Positions 36,564 to 47,848 of a stretch of 64,000 nucleotides of DNA are shown here, piece by piece (the first letter of the stretch is position 1; the number at the start of each line of letters is the position of its first letter). This stretch comes from Eleginops maclovinus (Eukaryota; Chordata; Actinopteri; Perciformes; Eleginopidae). The translations under genes and the position numbers were made by a program. The notes beneath the pieces were generated by a model. It was given only the letters and a program-made list of their open reading frames with translations. It had not been told where the DNA came from and ran no database searches. The stretch covers positions 26,998,793-27,062,792 of the forward strand of contig NC_086357.1 of the NCBI RefSeq assembly GCF_036324505.1, read 5' to 3'.

Positions 36564-36582
36564 CGTGGTCTGCTTCCATTGG
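36564..36582 (-). promoter_or_regulatory. Perfect ER stress response element (ERSE) upstream of calr
   Basis: The plus strand reads CGTGG, nine bases, ATTGG, which is CCAAT-N9-CCACG in reverse. This is the canonical ERSE bound by NF-Y together with ATF6/XBP1. It lies about 260 bases upstream of the calreticulin ATG. Further CCAAT-type boxes lie at about 36,618 (GATTGGCC) and 36,666 (GGCCAATCAG). ERSE control of calreticulin is well established in mammals, so this site both supports the gene call and predicts unfolded-protein-response induction. Confidence 0.9.
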
Positions 36583-36839
36583 CTGCTGGGATTATCCGTC
36601 AAGATTTTCCCTCCACTGATTGGCCGATAGCAGCAGCGCTTCCTCATCGAGGTTCGGAGCCGGCGGCCAATCAGATTCAGACATCTGTTCCGAGCCGAGA
36701 GGAGAGCCTCAGCCTTTTTCACAGTCACACTACTGTAAGAGGGTCTGCATCGGGAAACACCGCCTGCTGCTCGGTTATTTGGACTTATTTGTAATTAAAT
36801 AAGTGTTAATTATTCGTCAGGGGGCTTTAACTCTGCACA

Positions 36840-37961
36840 ATGACCGCCCTGTCGCTTCTTCTGATGGCGGTGTCGGCCGCATCTGCACTGGCCGACTCCA
36901 ATATATATATGCGGGAGCAATTTGAAGATGGGGGTGAGATCCTTTTATCCATTATATTTGTCAAAACTGCATCATTTAGTTCTTTTGTGTTGCATTAAAT
37001 ATAACAATACTGATTCAGTGCATGAGTGGTGGTGGTTAAATTCATATTTGGTGGTTTGATTTTCTTGCATGACAGGTCATAAATCACCATTTCGCTTTAA
37101 TGTACTGCTTCTGCTTGAGATGCATTAAGTGTGCATGGGCTTCATTCATCATTTGACCCCCCTATCCACTCCTTTACTGTCTGTCCTCTCTCTCCATTTA
37201 CCCCCCAGCTATTATCAGTCTGACTCCCCCCCCACCCCCCCTCTCCTGCACGTCCCTCCTCTGGTCATCCTCAGTCACCCTTCTTTACCTACAGCTGTCT
37301 TTTATCACCTTATAGAAAACACAGGCAATGATTTGTCCCTGCAACACATCCACCTCTGCACCTGCTCCCATGCATCTTCAGAGGTGCCGCCTGTGAGTGT
37401 TTCCTCGCAGCTGAACCTGCATTTATTTTATATTGTCCTCCTGCAGATGCCTGGAAGAGTCGCTGGGTCGAATCCAAACACAAGTCTGACTACGGCCAGT
37501 TTGTCCTGACTGCAGGGAAGTTCTACGGCGATGCCGAGCAAGACAAAGGTAAAGGGGGGATTTAATCCACCCTCTGTGGATTTGTGCAAGGTGGTTAACT
37601 CCCAGTTTGTTTTGGAAGAAGGGTGTGTATCCCCTGTTTATCCAAGGAGCTTTAGTGGGAGCTTTGTCTGAGCCTTAATGTAAGTAAACAGAGAATTTGG
37701 TGCTGATGTGTTACTTGCTCATGTTGTTATCCAAAGTATAGACATTATAAAGCCTTAAATATAAGTTACATGGTGTTACTCAAACACGTTTTAGAAAGGA
37801 AGTCCACATCTATGCATCTTTATCTCCCAGGTTCAGAGACTGGAGATGTCAGTTTGGGTCAAACTTGTTAATGGGATTCATTCGCTTTCCTTTTTATTTT
37901 TTAGGTGTTAAGGTTTCCAAATTAATTGTGAGCTTTAGTGTTTATTATTATTATTATTATG

Positions 37962-38012
<51 letters not shown>

Positions 38013-41000
38013 TTTAATCATTTATCACCAGAAGCATTTGGGGTCAAACTTGTTGATTTGTATTATTTATTATTTTATGTCGTTCCCAGAAATGAATCAC
38101 GAGCGTAAACGTTGACAATCCTTAATATTAATATAATTAATATAAGTATTATTTTTATAAATGCATTCATTCTTTTATTATTAGATATATTTCTTATTAT
38201 AAATATTTATTTGAACATATTATCATTTATTATTATTATTATAAATGCAATAGTTGTTTTGGGATTCACATTTATTTTCTTGTGTTTTTTATTTATTTTA
38301 AAGACATCCACTATTTTTTCCTCTTATCTTCTTGTAGTGTTTGTATGAGCTGTATGGAAATAGCTGGAAAAAAGTGTGAACATGTTTGCATTTTTTGCTG
38401 AAACTGAAACAAATCCACTCATTTTAAAGCAAATCTGATGTGAGGATTTAACGGAGTGTTTTATTTAAAGTAACCCTTTCGTTGTCTCTGCAGGTCTGCA
38501 GACGAGTCAGGACGCTCGCTTCTACGCCTCCTCGTCCCGGTTTGATGACTTCAGCAATAAAGGCGAGCCCCTGGTGATCCAGTTCTCCGTGAAGCACGAG
38601 CAGAGCATCGACTGTGGGGGGGGCTACATCAAGCTGTTCCCCTCCAGCCTGAACCAGGAGGAGATGCACGGAGACTCCGTCTACAACATCATGTTCGGTC
38701 AGTGAGGAACCACTCACTAATTACTACAGTGATAGCAGTACCAGTAATCTGGATCTCCCCCCTTTTTTAATGTCTCTTTTCGATGTCTTTTCCATTCTGT
38801 AACATATTATAAATAAATATAAATTGCTTCTGTACCAGAGGCATGATGAACGGCAGACCCACCGGACATCCATCCCCTCTTTATTCTCCGTAAGCTGTCT
38901 CTGCCGTCTGACCAGACATCTGACCCCACCTCCTTATCTCTGGACTCATTAAACCCTTTCTGACCCACAGAGAGATTGTTTCCTGGCATCACTTTAACAT
39001 TTCAGCGGGGGAAATCTGTATTTTGGTTTGAGTTTGAGAGCGCACCCCCCCCCAGAGAGAGGGCGCACCCCCCCCAGAGAGAGGGCGCAGCGCCCCTGTA
39101 ACCTGGTTTAGACAAAACCCTGCTACAGTTTTCTGCTTCTACATGCAAACGAAAACTCATAAACCTTTTATATTTATTTACTATTTACTTCATTGTTTGT
39201 TTGTTGTGTTGTTCAGGTCCGGACATTTGCGGCCCCGGCACAAAGAAGGTTCACGTCATCTTTAACTACCAAGGAAAGAACCATCTGATCAACAAGGACA
39301 TCAGGTGCAAGGTGAGGAATCAATTCATCAATTACCAGGTTTACAAATACATTGTTTTGATGTCAACAATGCATGCATAAATACAGCAAGGCAGGGGGTG
39401 AGTGTTTGGGAGAGAAACTCCCTCTGTAACACAGGGATTTTAGATTTGCAGACCGTTTACATGCACTGTAGAACACACTACAGGAAAGGGGATTCCTTGG
39501 AAAGCAGAACTAACATTCCCTGTGCTCCCTGCAGGATGACGAGTACTCCCACCTGTACACGCTGATCGTGAACCCCGACAACACGTACGAGGTGAAGATC
39601 GACAACAAGAAGGTGGAGTCCGGCAGTCTGGAGGAGGACTGGGACTTACTGCCGCCCAAGAAAGTTAAAGACCCCGAAGCCAAGAAGCCGGAGGACTGGG
39701 ATGACCGGGAGAAGGTTCCCGACCCGGAAGACCAGAAACCAGAGGTCGGTCTGCTTCAGCAGCCTCTATGTTTTTTTTAAGGGGGTCTTTTTATTCAACA
39801 GTACACATTTGTCTTTTGCATTGATGATATAAGACATTTATTTTAAATTCTCCTTCTATTCTCGTTGTCAGGACTGGGACAAGGCAGAGAACATTCCCGA
39901 CCCCGACGCTAAGAAGCCAGAGGACTGGGACGAAGAGATGGACGGCGAGTGGGAGCCGCCAATGGTCGCCAACCCTGAATACAAGGTGACTTTATCTCAG
40001 GATGACAACCGAAAAACACCTCAAGGAAACCATTGACTTCCACACCAGGGGACAGGAAGGGATAACTCCTTCCTGTTTGTAATTTGCGATTCCTCTGACG
40101 TTGCCCTTTCTGTCTGGCGTTCACAGGGAGAGTGGAAGCCCAAAGAGATCTCCAATCCCGCCTACAAGGGGAAGTGGGTCCACCCTGAGGTCGACAACCC
40201 GGAGTACACGGCTGATTCTGAGATCTACAAATACGACAGCATCGGCGTGATCGGACTCGACCTGTGGCAGGTGAGACAACTCAGAAAGATACGGTGCAGA
40301 TAAAAGGGCAAAAGAGAAGACTTTCATATTAAATAAAGAAGCTAATCGCGCTTTAATGCTGGAAGGACACACACACCTATTATGTGAGGTGTTCTGTAAC
40401 TACATCCATCCAGGAATAGGTACACTGCCTTATTGGTGTTAATGCTAAGTCAGCATCAACGTATAAACTCTGTCCATACATCGAAACATTCAGCTCAATT
40501 AGGACAGTGTGGCTTTTCATTTCATCATTCATAATTTCAGTTATTTCAGAAATATTAACCATAATTCTGCTAAATTTCGCCACAGAAATGAATGGAAAAA
40601 CTGTCCAAAAATGTGACATCTTCATGCTACTCTAAACGCTAACTGTTCCTTTATACTTTCACCTAAAACAACAACAATAAAACCTCAAATGTTCCACACT
40701 TTCCTGACATTATGGGCATTAAACAACTTTGAAATCCCATTTTTACTTTTTGAATCCTTCCACCTCGTTTGAAACTTGGTAAAAGTGCCGTTCATTTCTG
40801 ATGTAGGAAAATGATTGGATGTGTTTGCATGAAGTTCCTGACGGCAAAACGTTGATTTGTTGTTGCTGCAGGTGAAGTCCTGGCACCATCTTTGATAACT
40901 TCCTGATCACCAACGACCCAAAGCTGGCAGAGGAAGTGGGAAACGACACGTGGGGTAAAACTAAGGTCAGTGCAAAACTTTATTGAATGTCTGCTCATGC

Positions 41001-41421
41001 ATTCGTCTATTGAGTAGTGTGTCATGGTTCTAGTCAAACAGAAGAAAAAGTAGGAATTAAACTAAATAATTTCACTAAATTATAAAGTGTTAGTATTTAA
41101 ACGTCCAATGGAACAACAGAACGATCTATTCTACGGTTGATTACTTATTCATCTCGTTGTCATCATGTGCATCCTCTGCAGGACGCCGAGAGGCTGATGA
41201 AGGAAAGCCAGGAGGAGGAGGAGAGGAAGAAGCGCGAGGAAGAGGATACTCAGAGGAAGGACGAGGCGAAGGAGGAGGACGACGAGGAGGAAGAGGAGAA
41301 GGATGAGGAGGAGGAAGGAGACGAAGAGGAAGATGAGGACGAGGAGGGAGACGAAGAAGAGCGGGAGGAGGATGAAGAGGACGACGAAGACACAGACTCT
41401 AAACTCAAGGATGAGTTATAA
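36840..41421 (+). CDS. calr: Calreticulin, 9 coding exons, one-base insertion in exon 8
   Basis: ER-lumenal Ca2+-buffering lectin chaperone of the calnexin cycle. Coding exons are 36840-36933, 37447-37548, 38494-38697, 39217-39311, 39535-39744, 39872-39985, 40127-40270, 40872-40965 and 41182-41421. Signal peptide [18 protein letters not shown]; mature start [20 protein letters not shown]. The globular lectin domain includes [14 protein letters not shown] and [14 protein letters not shown] (disulphide cysteines). The P-domain has repeated KPEDWD and GEWEPP/GEWKPK units. The tail is a long Asp/Glu stretch ending in the ER-retrieval signal KDEL before TAA. Exon 8 should be 93 bases but is 94: in GTGAAGTCCTGGCACC an extra T near 40,081+800 (position 40881) breaks VKSGTIFDNF and leads to an early stop if read literally. 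Without it the protein is 431 aa. A sequencing error is the simplest explanation. The paralogue (calr versus a teleost duplicate) is not settled. Confidence 0.95.
37935..38010. repeat. (ATT)n trinucleotide repeat in calr intron 2
   Basis: ATT/TTA array with one GAT interruption, followed by T-rich low-complexity sequence to about 38,310. Confidence 0.95.
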
Positions 41422-41452
41422 ACTCCCAACGCAGGAAGTGACTGTCAATGAG

Positions 41453-42150
41453 CCATAGAGTGGTGCAGGAATGAGTCAGCAAAACCCAGGAGTGAGTCAG
41501 CAGTTCAGCGCTTCCTGTTCCCTCGTCTGGAAGGGAAGGTGTTTGGTTGTTAGCCTGAAATAAGGTCCGGGTTCAAACAAGCTGAAGAGATTTTAACGTT
41601 CTGTACTACGACGAGGCAAGGGAAGACCCCACTGGGGAATTTAAAAACAGCTGTTGCTAACGACTGTCTAAATTGAGACAACTAAACATAATCATGCCCA
41701 ACGTTAGCCTCCTTTAGCTTAGCGGTGGTGACGTGAAGTCATGTGACCGTGCTGTAGTTCCTTTATAGCCCAACATTAGCCTCCTTTAGCTTAGCGGTGG
41801 TGACGTGAAGTCATGTGACCGTGCTGTAGTTCCTTTATAGCCCAACATTAGCCTCCTTTAGCTTAGCGGTGGTGACGTGAAGTCATGTGACCGTGCTGTA
41901 GTTCCTCTATATCCCAAAATTAGCCGCCTTTAGCTTAGCGGTGAAGACCTGAATTCGCGTGACCGTGCTGTAGTTCCTTTATAGCCCAGCGTTAGCTTCT
42001 TGCTTCAACTTGTTTGACTCGGAGATTATTTCCTGCAATAATCCGAAATCACACGGAGAAATCCCATTGGCTTTTTAGTGGAGGGAACCAGGGAGATGCT
42101 GCCTTCAGGGTCCCGAAACAGAAATAGGACATCCCTGCACCACTCTATAG
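41453..42150 (+). mobile_element. TIR-bounded non-autonomous element (MITE-like) in the calr 3' UTR
   Basis: The left end reads CCATAGAGTGGTGCAGGAATG (41453 onward). The right end is its near-perfect inverted copy, CATCCCTGCACCACTCTATAG (42130-42150). No transposase is encoded between them. The interior carries a 72-bp tandem array. The element sits after the calr stop codon and before the poly(A) signal, so it would be transcribed as part of the calr mRNA. A related copy lies near 59,996-60,452 and an internal fragment near 63,738-63,953. The superfamily is not determined; target-site duplications are unclear. Confidence 0.8.
41697..41985 (+). repeat. 72-bp minisatellite inside the calr 3' UTR element
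   Basis: Four units of period 72 (for example CCCAACATTAGCC at 41769 and 41841), the last one diverged. Each unit carries TTTAGCTTAGCGGTGG, a CRE-half/E-box-like TGACGTGA and an M-box-like TCATGTGACC. Confidence 0.93.
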
Positions 42151-43014
42151 GAAGGAGATGATCGACCCTCATGACTGACTGACACCCTGGGGTGGGAGGG
42201 GGTTTTTCATTTGTTTGTTTACAAAATAAGGAAGAAGATGAAAAAAAGGGCAATTATTGTTCTGTTTCCATGTGCTACTACTACTATAATTATAATGAAA
42301 CGAGGATTAGTGATAGGAATAATAAAAAAAGCGTCCATAAAAACGGGAATTCAATCAGTTTACACCCAAAAAAAGATATAAATTGTCATTCATGGAAAAA
42401 CACTTTGGTTTTTATGAAGTATAATGAAAGGCTGTATTTGGTATGCGGATAATACCATGGTTTTGTTTACCTCATTTGTTTGTCTTAATACGTGTGTTAT
42501 TTTTGTTGCTTTTTTTGCAGCCTGCCCTGTAACTACCCCTTTAAACCCTCTGGATCTCAAAGGACATTAATAGACGTCGGGTTATTTTACCTGCCTTCAC
42601 CTGCAGTTCTGGATTAAAACATGGATATTTGACAGCCTGTTGAGGGAAAAGTCATTGGATGGTTGACCGGGGTAAAATGAACTCCCTTGCATAGTTTTGT
42701 ACTGTATAGATTTTGGACTTCAGTGCACGTCCTGTAGTCTCGTGTGTCTGATTAAACTGTGCTGAGTCTCATGCGTACACGGACAGCACTCCAGTAGCCG
42801 GTTAGCTTTCATTCACTTTGTTTTTTCTCATAATACGTGTTCACAGAGTTCTCTTATGGATATCTCTGCACTGCTGTTCCCCAACACACGACCCCCCTCC
42901 CCCCTCCCCGTCTGACAGAGGATCCTTTTGTAAACACACATTTTGTACTAATGCTTGTAAAAGTGGGAAGATTTTCATGTTGCTGTGTGAAAAACAAAGA
43001 CAGGTGTTCTGTTC

Positions 43015-43020
43015 AATAAA
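43015..43020 (+). terminator. calr poly(A) signal
   Basis: AATAAA in GTTCAATAAAACC about 1.6 kb after the stop codon, within sequence typical of a 3' UTR end. A decayed inverted copy of this region lies near 56,870-56,980. Confidence 0.75.
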
Positions 43021-43480
43021 ACCGACCAGTGGAAAATAGCAGAAGGCTTCGTGTGTTTCCTTTTTAAATTTAAAATGGCTTATATTTATTTTTGTAGTGG
43101 AAAGTAAGAATATAGTTGGTGGGTTTATTTTTTTGTGTACATTTACTACACTACACCTGTACTCTGTGACATGTAAGGTAGTTTGTCATCATTGTAATAT
43201 TTTTTTTAATCACAAATTATTATTTCATTTTTAATATTATTATAATTAACTTTATTATTATTGTTATTATTATTATTATTATTACATATTTAATTTTATT
43301 TGTAATTATTTTGTTTCAGTATTTTTAACATTAATATTTAAATTGGTAGTAATATCGAAAATAATTAACAGCTGTTTGAGCGTAACTTAAAGTTTTATAA
43401 ACCTGAGATAAAGACAGTTTTTGGAATGATCTGAAATCTAAAGAGGCCTCTTCAGGTTACTTTCTGACGTCTTGAACCTG

Positions 43481-43554
43481 AGGCGCTGCTGGGATTTGAA
43501 CCCAGGATCTCCTGTTTACTAGACAGGCGCTTTGACCAGCTAAGCTACAGCATT
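43481..43554 (-). tRNA. tRNA-Thr(AGT)-like, outer left copy, weakened acceptor stem
   Basis: 74 nt. Anticodon stem-loop CCTGT-CTAGTAA-ACAGG gives anticodon AGT (Thr). The A-box-like TAGCTTAGCTGG and B-box GGTTCAAATCC are intact. The first two acceptor bases are A A against C C, so pairs 1-72 and 2-71 are lost. No TTTT Pol III terminator follows closely. Mirror copy at 56,338. Possibly a pseudogene. Confidence 0.75.
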
Positions 43555-44039
43555 TCTGTGAAGAGCCTCTTCTTCTTCCTAATCCCTTTAGTAAAGTATT
43601 TACTTTCAAAATATATAAACAACATGATCTGATGTTTAGTTGAAAGTAAAAGGTAAGATGTTGGAGAGACTTTTCACCTCTCCCTATGAACGTACATTTG
43701 AGTTACAGAGGCGTAAGATAGCCTTCCCCTACAAAGAAAATCCCCTCTTATTATGAAGGATATTTACCTTCTACAAACCCTCACATTTAGCCTATCATAA
43801 ATATTGTTGTTCTTCTTTGTTTTTGACCTAGTTTCAATCTGAGTGAGCAGAACTCCAGCTCTGACGACAGCTCTTCTGATTATTACATGTTAGACTCAAT
43901 AACTAGTGTGGCTTTCTCACAACACACACTTTCTCTTTGTATTTCCTACAAACACTTTGACTCGGTTGAAACAGACTGTATATTTACGGCTCTGACGGCA
44001 AATCAAAGAGACATAAGCAGAAGATTACATTCCAACATT

Positions 44040-44045
44040 TTTATT
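44040..44045 (-). terminator. Poly(A) signal of the left palindrome gene
   Basis: AATAAA on the minus strand, about 355 bases after the stop codon of the left gene. It is mirrored exactly at 55,847-55,852 for the right gene, which supports it as the functional 3' end. Confidence 0.65.
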
Positions 44046-44397
44046 GATTACTTAATAAATGATGAAAGCACGCAGCTCCGGGCAGAAACATATCAAATAT
44101 ATACAGATCGCCCCGTTGCTGCGTGTCATGCAGGAAAAAACCGGAAACTCCCGGAGAAAACCTCGTGACCTTAAGCCCCTGAAGCGTTTGACCTCAATTA
44201 ATTGTGTTAGGTCAACAAATATCACATAACAGTATAAGGTAAGTAAAAAGCAATAACATAACATTTACATCAAAATAATAGGAGGGAAAAAACGCAAACT
44301 CCCGGAGAAAACCCAGTACCCTGAGAGCTCAAGTCGGCTAAAGATGGGAAGCGACGTATGGGGGGGGGGTAGGACCTGAGCTCTGTATAAAATTCCT

Positions 44398-47300
44398 CTA
44401 AATATCCCAAGCAGGTGCAGGAGAGCGTCTGAACGGCTTCATGATCGCTCGGCCTACACGATGGAAGAACTTGCAGACCGCGCCGCGCTTCTTCGGTTGG
44501 CTCGTCAGGTGGAGTTTAAAGACGGAGGCCATTGCATTATCCACTAATTCTTCTTTTAGATAGGCTGATGCCAGCACCGTCTCCGCATCGCCAAAATGCT
44601 CGCACAGATCGTTGTAAACTAGCTTGTCGACGCTCTTGAAAGTTTCCGGGGTGATTTCGAAATCCTCTCCCTCCACTTTGGCCCATACTTTCTCCAAAAG
44701 GTACTCTGCGACGTCCTTTGGGTCTCCAAGTGTGCTGTTAACCTTTGAGTTTTTGTAAATCCGTGAAACCAGCTTCATTACAAGGATTCTGACAAATACT
44801 TTGGTTATCTCTTCCTGTGCAGTTGCGTCCTGCACTGATTTTGCACCTGAGTCAGCAGGCACTGCCGATGTTTGTGCGAGTGACCGTAACTCAGGTGCCG
44901 CCAAAGCCTTCTCCACCCTCTTGCTTTGGCTGCCGGCCTGACTGGACATCCACCACCCGAAAAGTCCCTGGAAGTGCCACATTTTATCTCTTATTTCTTG
45001 AAGCAGGGCTTCACGTGGCGGGGCAACGAATATTCTTGTGACTCCTGGGACAACCTCTGGTACTATCATCCCCTCTGTGGTGTGACTGAGGAGGAGATCA
45101 CTAAGCAGCTTTGTGAAATTCAGGCTTTTTCCATCTAAAAGCTGTTGTACTCCTACATACATCTCAACCTCATTATCACCCTGTTGTTCCTCACCCCCGT
45201 TCCTCAGCAGATCCTCAACCTCCTCATCAAAGGACCTCATTGATTCCTCTGTATCATGGTGGGATTCGGGGCAGAATTGTTCCTTCATCTCTGCCGCCAT
45301 CCGATGAATGAACAGTTTGGCAAACTGTTTGGCAAAAAAGTTTTTGATCTTTGTGCCGACTCCTTTCAAGCACGACTCGGGCACATCCCAAGGCTCTAAC
45401 ATGAGACTTTCAGAGTCCCTGACCTCCAGGCTCTCAGCCTCTTCAACGATGGACCTTGCTATGTCTCCCGAAATATTTTTGATCCACTCGGAGGTGTCAG
45501 ATTTAAGAACCTCAATCTCTATATTTTTCATATTATCCAAAAAATTGTCTTCGATTCCAGAGAACTCTTTTATAATTATTCCCTGGACGGCTTCGATTTC
45601 TATCGCAAAGCTTCCCTCTGACCCTCTTGAGACTGTCCTTGAGGTCCTAGAATAGACCGATCCAGTGCCTGAGGCTTTGGACCGAACAGATCCAGTACCT
45701 GAGGCTTTGGACCGAACAGATCCAGTACCTAAGGCTAGGGACTGAACAGATCCTTTACCTGAGGTTTTGGACCGAACAGATCCTTCGCCTGAGGCTTTGG
45801 ACTGAACAGATCCAGTACCTAAGGCTAGGGACTGAACAGATCCTTTATCTGAGGCTTTGGACCGAACAGATCCTTCGCCTGAGGCTTTGGACTGAACAGA
45901 TCCAGTACCTAAGGCTAGGGACTGAACAGATCCTTTATCTGAGGCTTTGGACCAAACAGATCCAGTGCCTGAGGCTTTGGACCGAACAGATCCAGTACCT
46001 AAGGCTAGGGACTGAACAGATCCTTTACCTGAGGCTTTGGACCAAACAGATCCTTCCCCTGAGGCTTTGGACCGAACAGATCCTTCCCCTGAGGCTTTGG
46101 ACCGAACAGATCCGGTACCTAAGGCTTTTGACTGAACAGATCCTTTCCCTGAGGCTTTGGACTGAACAGATCCAGTACCTAAGGCTTTGGAGTGAACAGA
46201 TCCGGTTCCAGAGGCTTTGGACCAAACAGATCCAGTACCTGAGGCTTTGGACCGAACAGATCCTTCCCCTGAGGCTATGGACTGAACAGATCTAGTACCT
46301 GAGGCCTTGGACCGAACAGATCCTTCCCTTGAGGCTTTGGAGTGAACAGATCCGGTACCTAAGGCATTGAACTGAACAGATCCGGTTCCAGAGGCTTTGA
46401 ACTGAACAGATCCGGTTCCAGAGGCTTTGGACCGAACAGATCCGGTTCCAGAGGCTTTGGACTGAACAGATCCAGTACCTGAGGCTATGGACTGAACAGA
46501 TCTAGTACCTGAGGCCTTGGACCGAACAGATCCTTCCCCTGAGGCTTTGGAGTGAACAGATCCGGTACCTAAGGCATTGAACTGAACAGATCCGGTTCCA
46601 GAGGCTTTGGAACGAACAGATCCGGTACCTGAGGCTTTGGACTGAACAGATCCAGTACCTGAGGCTTTGGACTGAACAGATCCAGTACCTAAGACTTTGG
46701 ACTGAACAGATCTAGTACCTGAGGCTTTGGACTGAACAGATCCCGTGCCTGAGGCTTTGGACTGAACAGATCCAGTACCTGAGGCTTTGGACTGAACAGA
46801 TCCAGTACCTAAGGGTTTGGAATGAACAGATCCAGTACCTGTGTCTGAGCGCTGCCAGTCCTTGTTGCTGGTACCCTCTTCCTCTGATCCGTCGTCCATC
46901 ACCTCAATCAAGTCCTCCTGACTTGCTTTCTGCCTACGCGCTGGAAATCGGAACGTGCTTTTCATCTTAGCCACGAAGGCTTTCAACATATCGCAGGCAT
47001 GACTGACCATCACACCAAGTCTGTTTGGGGGAGTGACACGCCTAAACCCATCCTTCAAAGTGTCCTCACTGGCATTGAGTACAGAGTTGGCGCTTTCCAT
47101 AGCCTCCCTGATAATCATTTCGGTCAAGCTTTTTGCGCTGTCGCAGTCGTCAGGGACCTTCACATCCAGGACATCAGCAACAGCCTGAGGGAGAATGTTT
47201 CCAATACAGGACCGAACACACTCCTCAGAAACCACAGTTTTTGTGACCTTAATGATAGCCAGCAAGGCTTCTGTCACCAAACTGACAAAATTCAAAACCA

Positions 47301-47463
47301 GCTCTGCCACAATCAGTTTTATGGCATCGTCTGGTGTTCCTTGATCCAGCAAATCCCACTGCTCCTCACTCATCCGTTTGCAAAAGCTTACAAAAAATGG
47401 ACGAATGTCGTCCATTGCGATTTCTGTCATTCTAGCTGACTGAGAACTTCCTGCTCTAGACAT
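44398..47463 (-). CDS. Intronless repeat-bearing protein of unknown family, left copy (1021 aa)
   Basis: I do not recognise this family and assign no function. One open frame starts MSRAGSSQSARMTEIAMDD with a good Kozak context (A at -3) and ends PFRRSPAPAWDI. Residues about 1-205 are acidic/hydrophobic and predicted helical. About 208-607 are 40 decapeptides of the form G-[TEK]-G-S-V-[QRWH]-S-K-A-[SL], rich in Ser and Lys, encoded by a 30-bp minisatellite. About 615-1021 are again helical. Three segments end in amphipathic Lys/Phe-rich helices (LKAFVAKMKSTFRF; KNFFAKQFAKLFIHRM; CKFFHRVGRAIMKPFRR). No signal peptide or clear transmembrane segment. A long intact frame, a mirrored promoter, a poly(A) signal and a second intact copy argue that it is a real gene. 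It is transcribed away from the palindrome centre. Confidence 0.88.
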   Translation of the reverse strand: MSRAGSSQSARMTEIAMDDIRPFFVSFCKRMSEEQWDLLDQGTPDDAIKLIVAELVLNFVSLVTEALLAIIKVTKTVVSEECVRSCIGNILPQAVADVLDVKVPDDCDSAKSLTEMIIREAMESANSVLNASEDTLKDGFRRVTPPNRLGVMVSHACDMLKAFVAKMKSTFRFPARRQKASQEDLIEVMDDGSEEEGTSNKDWQRSDTGTGSVHSKPLGTGSVQSKASGTGSVQSKASGTGSVQSKASGTRSVQSKVLGTGSVQSKASGTGSVQSKASGTGSVRSKASGTGSVQFNALGTGSVHSKASGEGSVRSKASGTRSVQSIASGTGSVQSKASGTGSVRSKASGTGSVQFKASGTGSVQFNALGTGSVHSKASREGSVRSKASGTRSVQSIASGEGSVRSKASGTGSVWSKASGTGSVHSKALGTGSVQSKASGKGSVQSKALGTGSVRSKASGEGSVRSKASGEGSVWSKASGKGSVQSLALGTGSVRSKASGTGSVWSKASDKGSVQSLALGTGSVQSKASGEGSVRSKASDKGSVQSLALGTGSVQSKASGEGSVRSKTSGKGSVQSLALGTGSVRSKASGTGSVRSKASGTGSVYSRTSRTVSRGSEGSFAIEIEAVQGIIIKEFSGIEDNFLDNMKNIEIEVLKSDTSEWIKNISGDIARSIVEEAESLEVRDSESLMLEPWDVPESCLKGVGTKIKNFFAKQFAKLFIHRMAAEMKEQFCPESHHDTEESMRSFDEEVEDLLRNGGEEQQGDNEVEMYVGVQQLLDGKSLNFTKLLSDLLLSHTTEGMIVPEVVPGVTRIFVAPPREALLQEIRDKMWHFQGLFGWWMSSQAGSQSKRVEKALAAPELRSLAQTSAVPADSGAKSVQDATAQEEITKVFVRILVMKLVSRIYKNSKVNSTLGDPKDVAEYLLEKVWAKVEGEDFEITPETFKSVDKLVYNDLCEHFGDAETVLASAYLKEELVDNAMASVFKLHLTSQPKKRGAVCKFFHRVGRAIMKPFRRSPAPAWDI
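45653..46840 (-). repeat. Coding 30-bp minisatellite in the left palindrome gene
   Basis: Forty tandem 30-bp units, each encoding one decapeptide. Frame is kept throughout because the unit is ten codons. Variant units (GEG, GKG, REG; QSK, RSK, WSK, QFN, QSLAL) occur in recurrent runs of two to four, showing local block duplications. Confidence 0.97.
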
Positions 47464-47706
47464 GGTCCTTATTAATACGGTTACTAACTAACAAATGAAT
47501 AATGTTATTAACTAACAGATTAGTGGTTATTAACTAACAGATTAGTGGTTATTAACTAACAAGTGAGTAATGTTAATAACTCTGTGATGCTGGATTATCT
47601 CTGGATGCTGGATTATCTCTGGATGCTGGATTATCTCTGGATGCTGGCTGTAAAATGATCTGCTGGGTGAATCTGCTGCTGTCTCTCTCAGTAAGAACTG
47701 TATTCC

Positions 47707-47848
47707 TATAAACTTTGAGGTGACGTCATCCACATCAAAGCCACCATAGAACTGACCTCGGAGATCAGAGCAGAATGACGTCATCAAGCAATGGAACGTT
47801 CGCTAGGCTCCGCCCCCAAATGAAGCCTGCCTGTTGTTGCTAGGCAAC
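47707..47848 (-). promoter_or_regulatory. Promoter of left palindrome gene: X-box, two CREs, TATA-like
   Basis: Read toward the gene on the minus strand, there is a palindromic RFX X-box GTTGCCTAGCAAC (47,836-47,848) and a GC-box-like GGGGGCGGAG. Two perfect CREs TGACGTCA follow (47,776-47,783 and 47,721-47,728), then TTTATAGG (about 47,707-47,712). The mirror copy upstream of the right gene keeps all these elements. Confidence 0.75.

Noticed and set aside
45653..46840. CRISPR-like array of 30-bp repeats
   Set aside because: The units are contiguous with no unique spacers, keep one reading frame, and lie in a vertebrate gene; they are a coding minisatellite.
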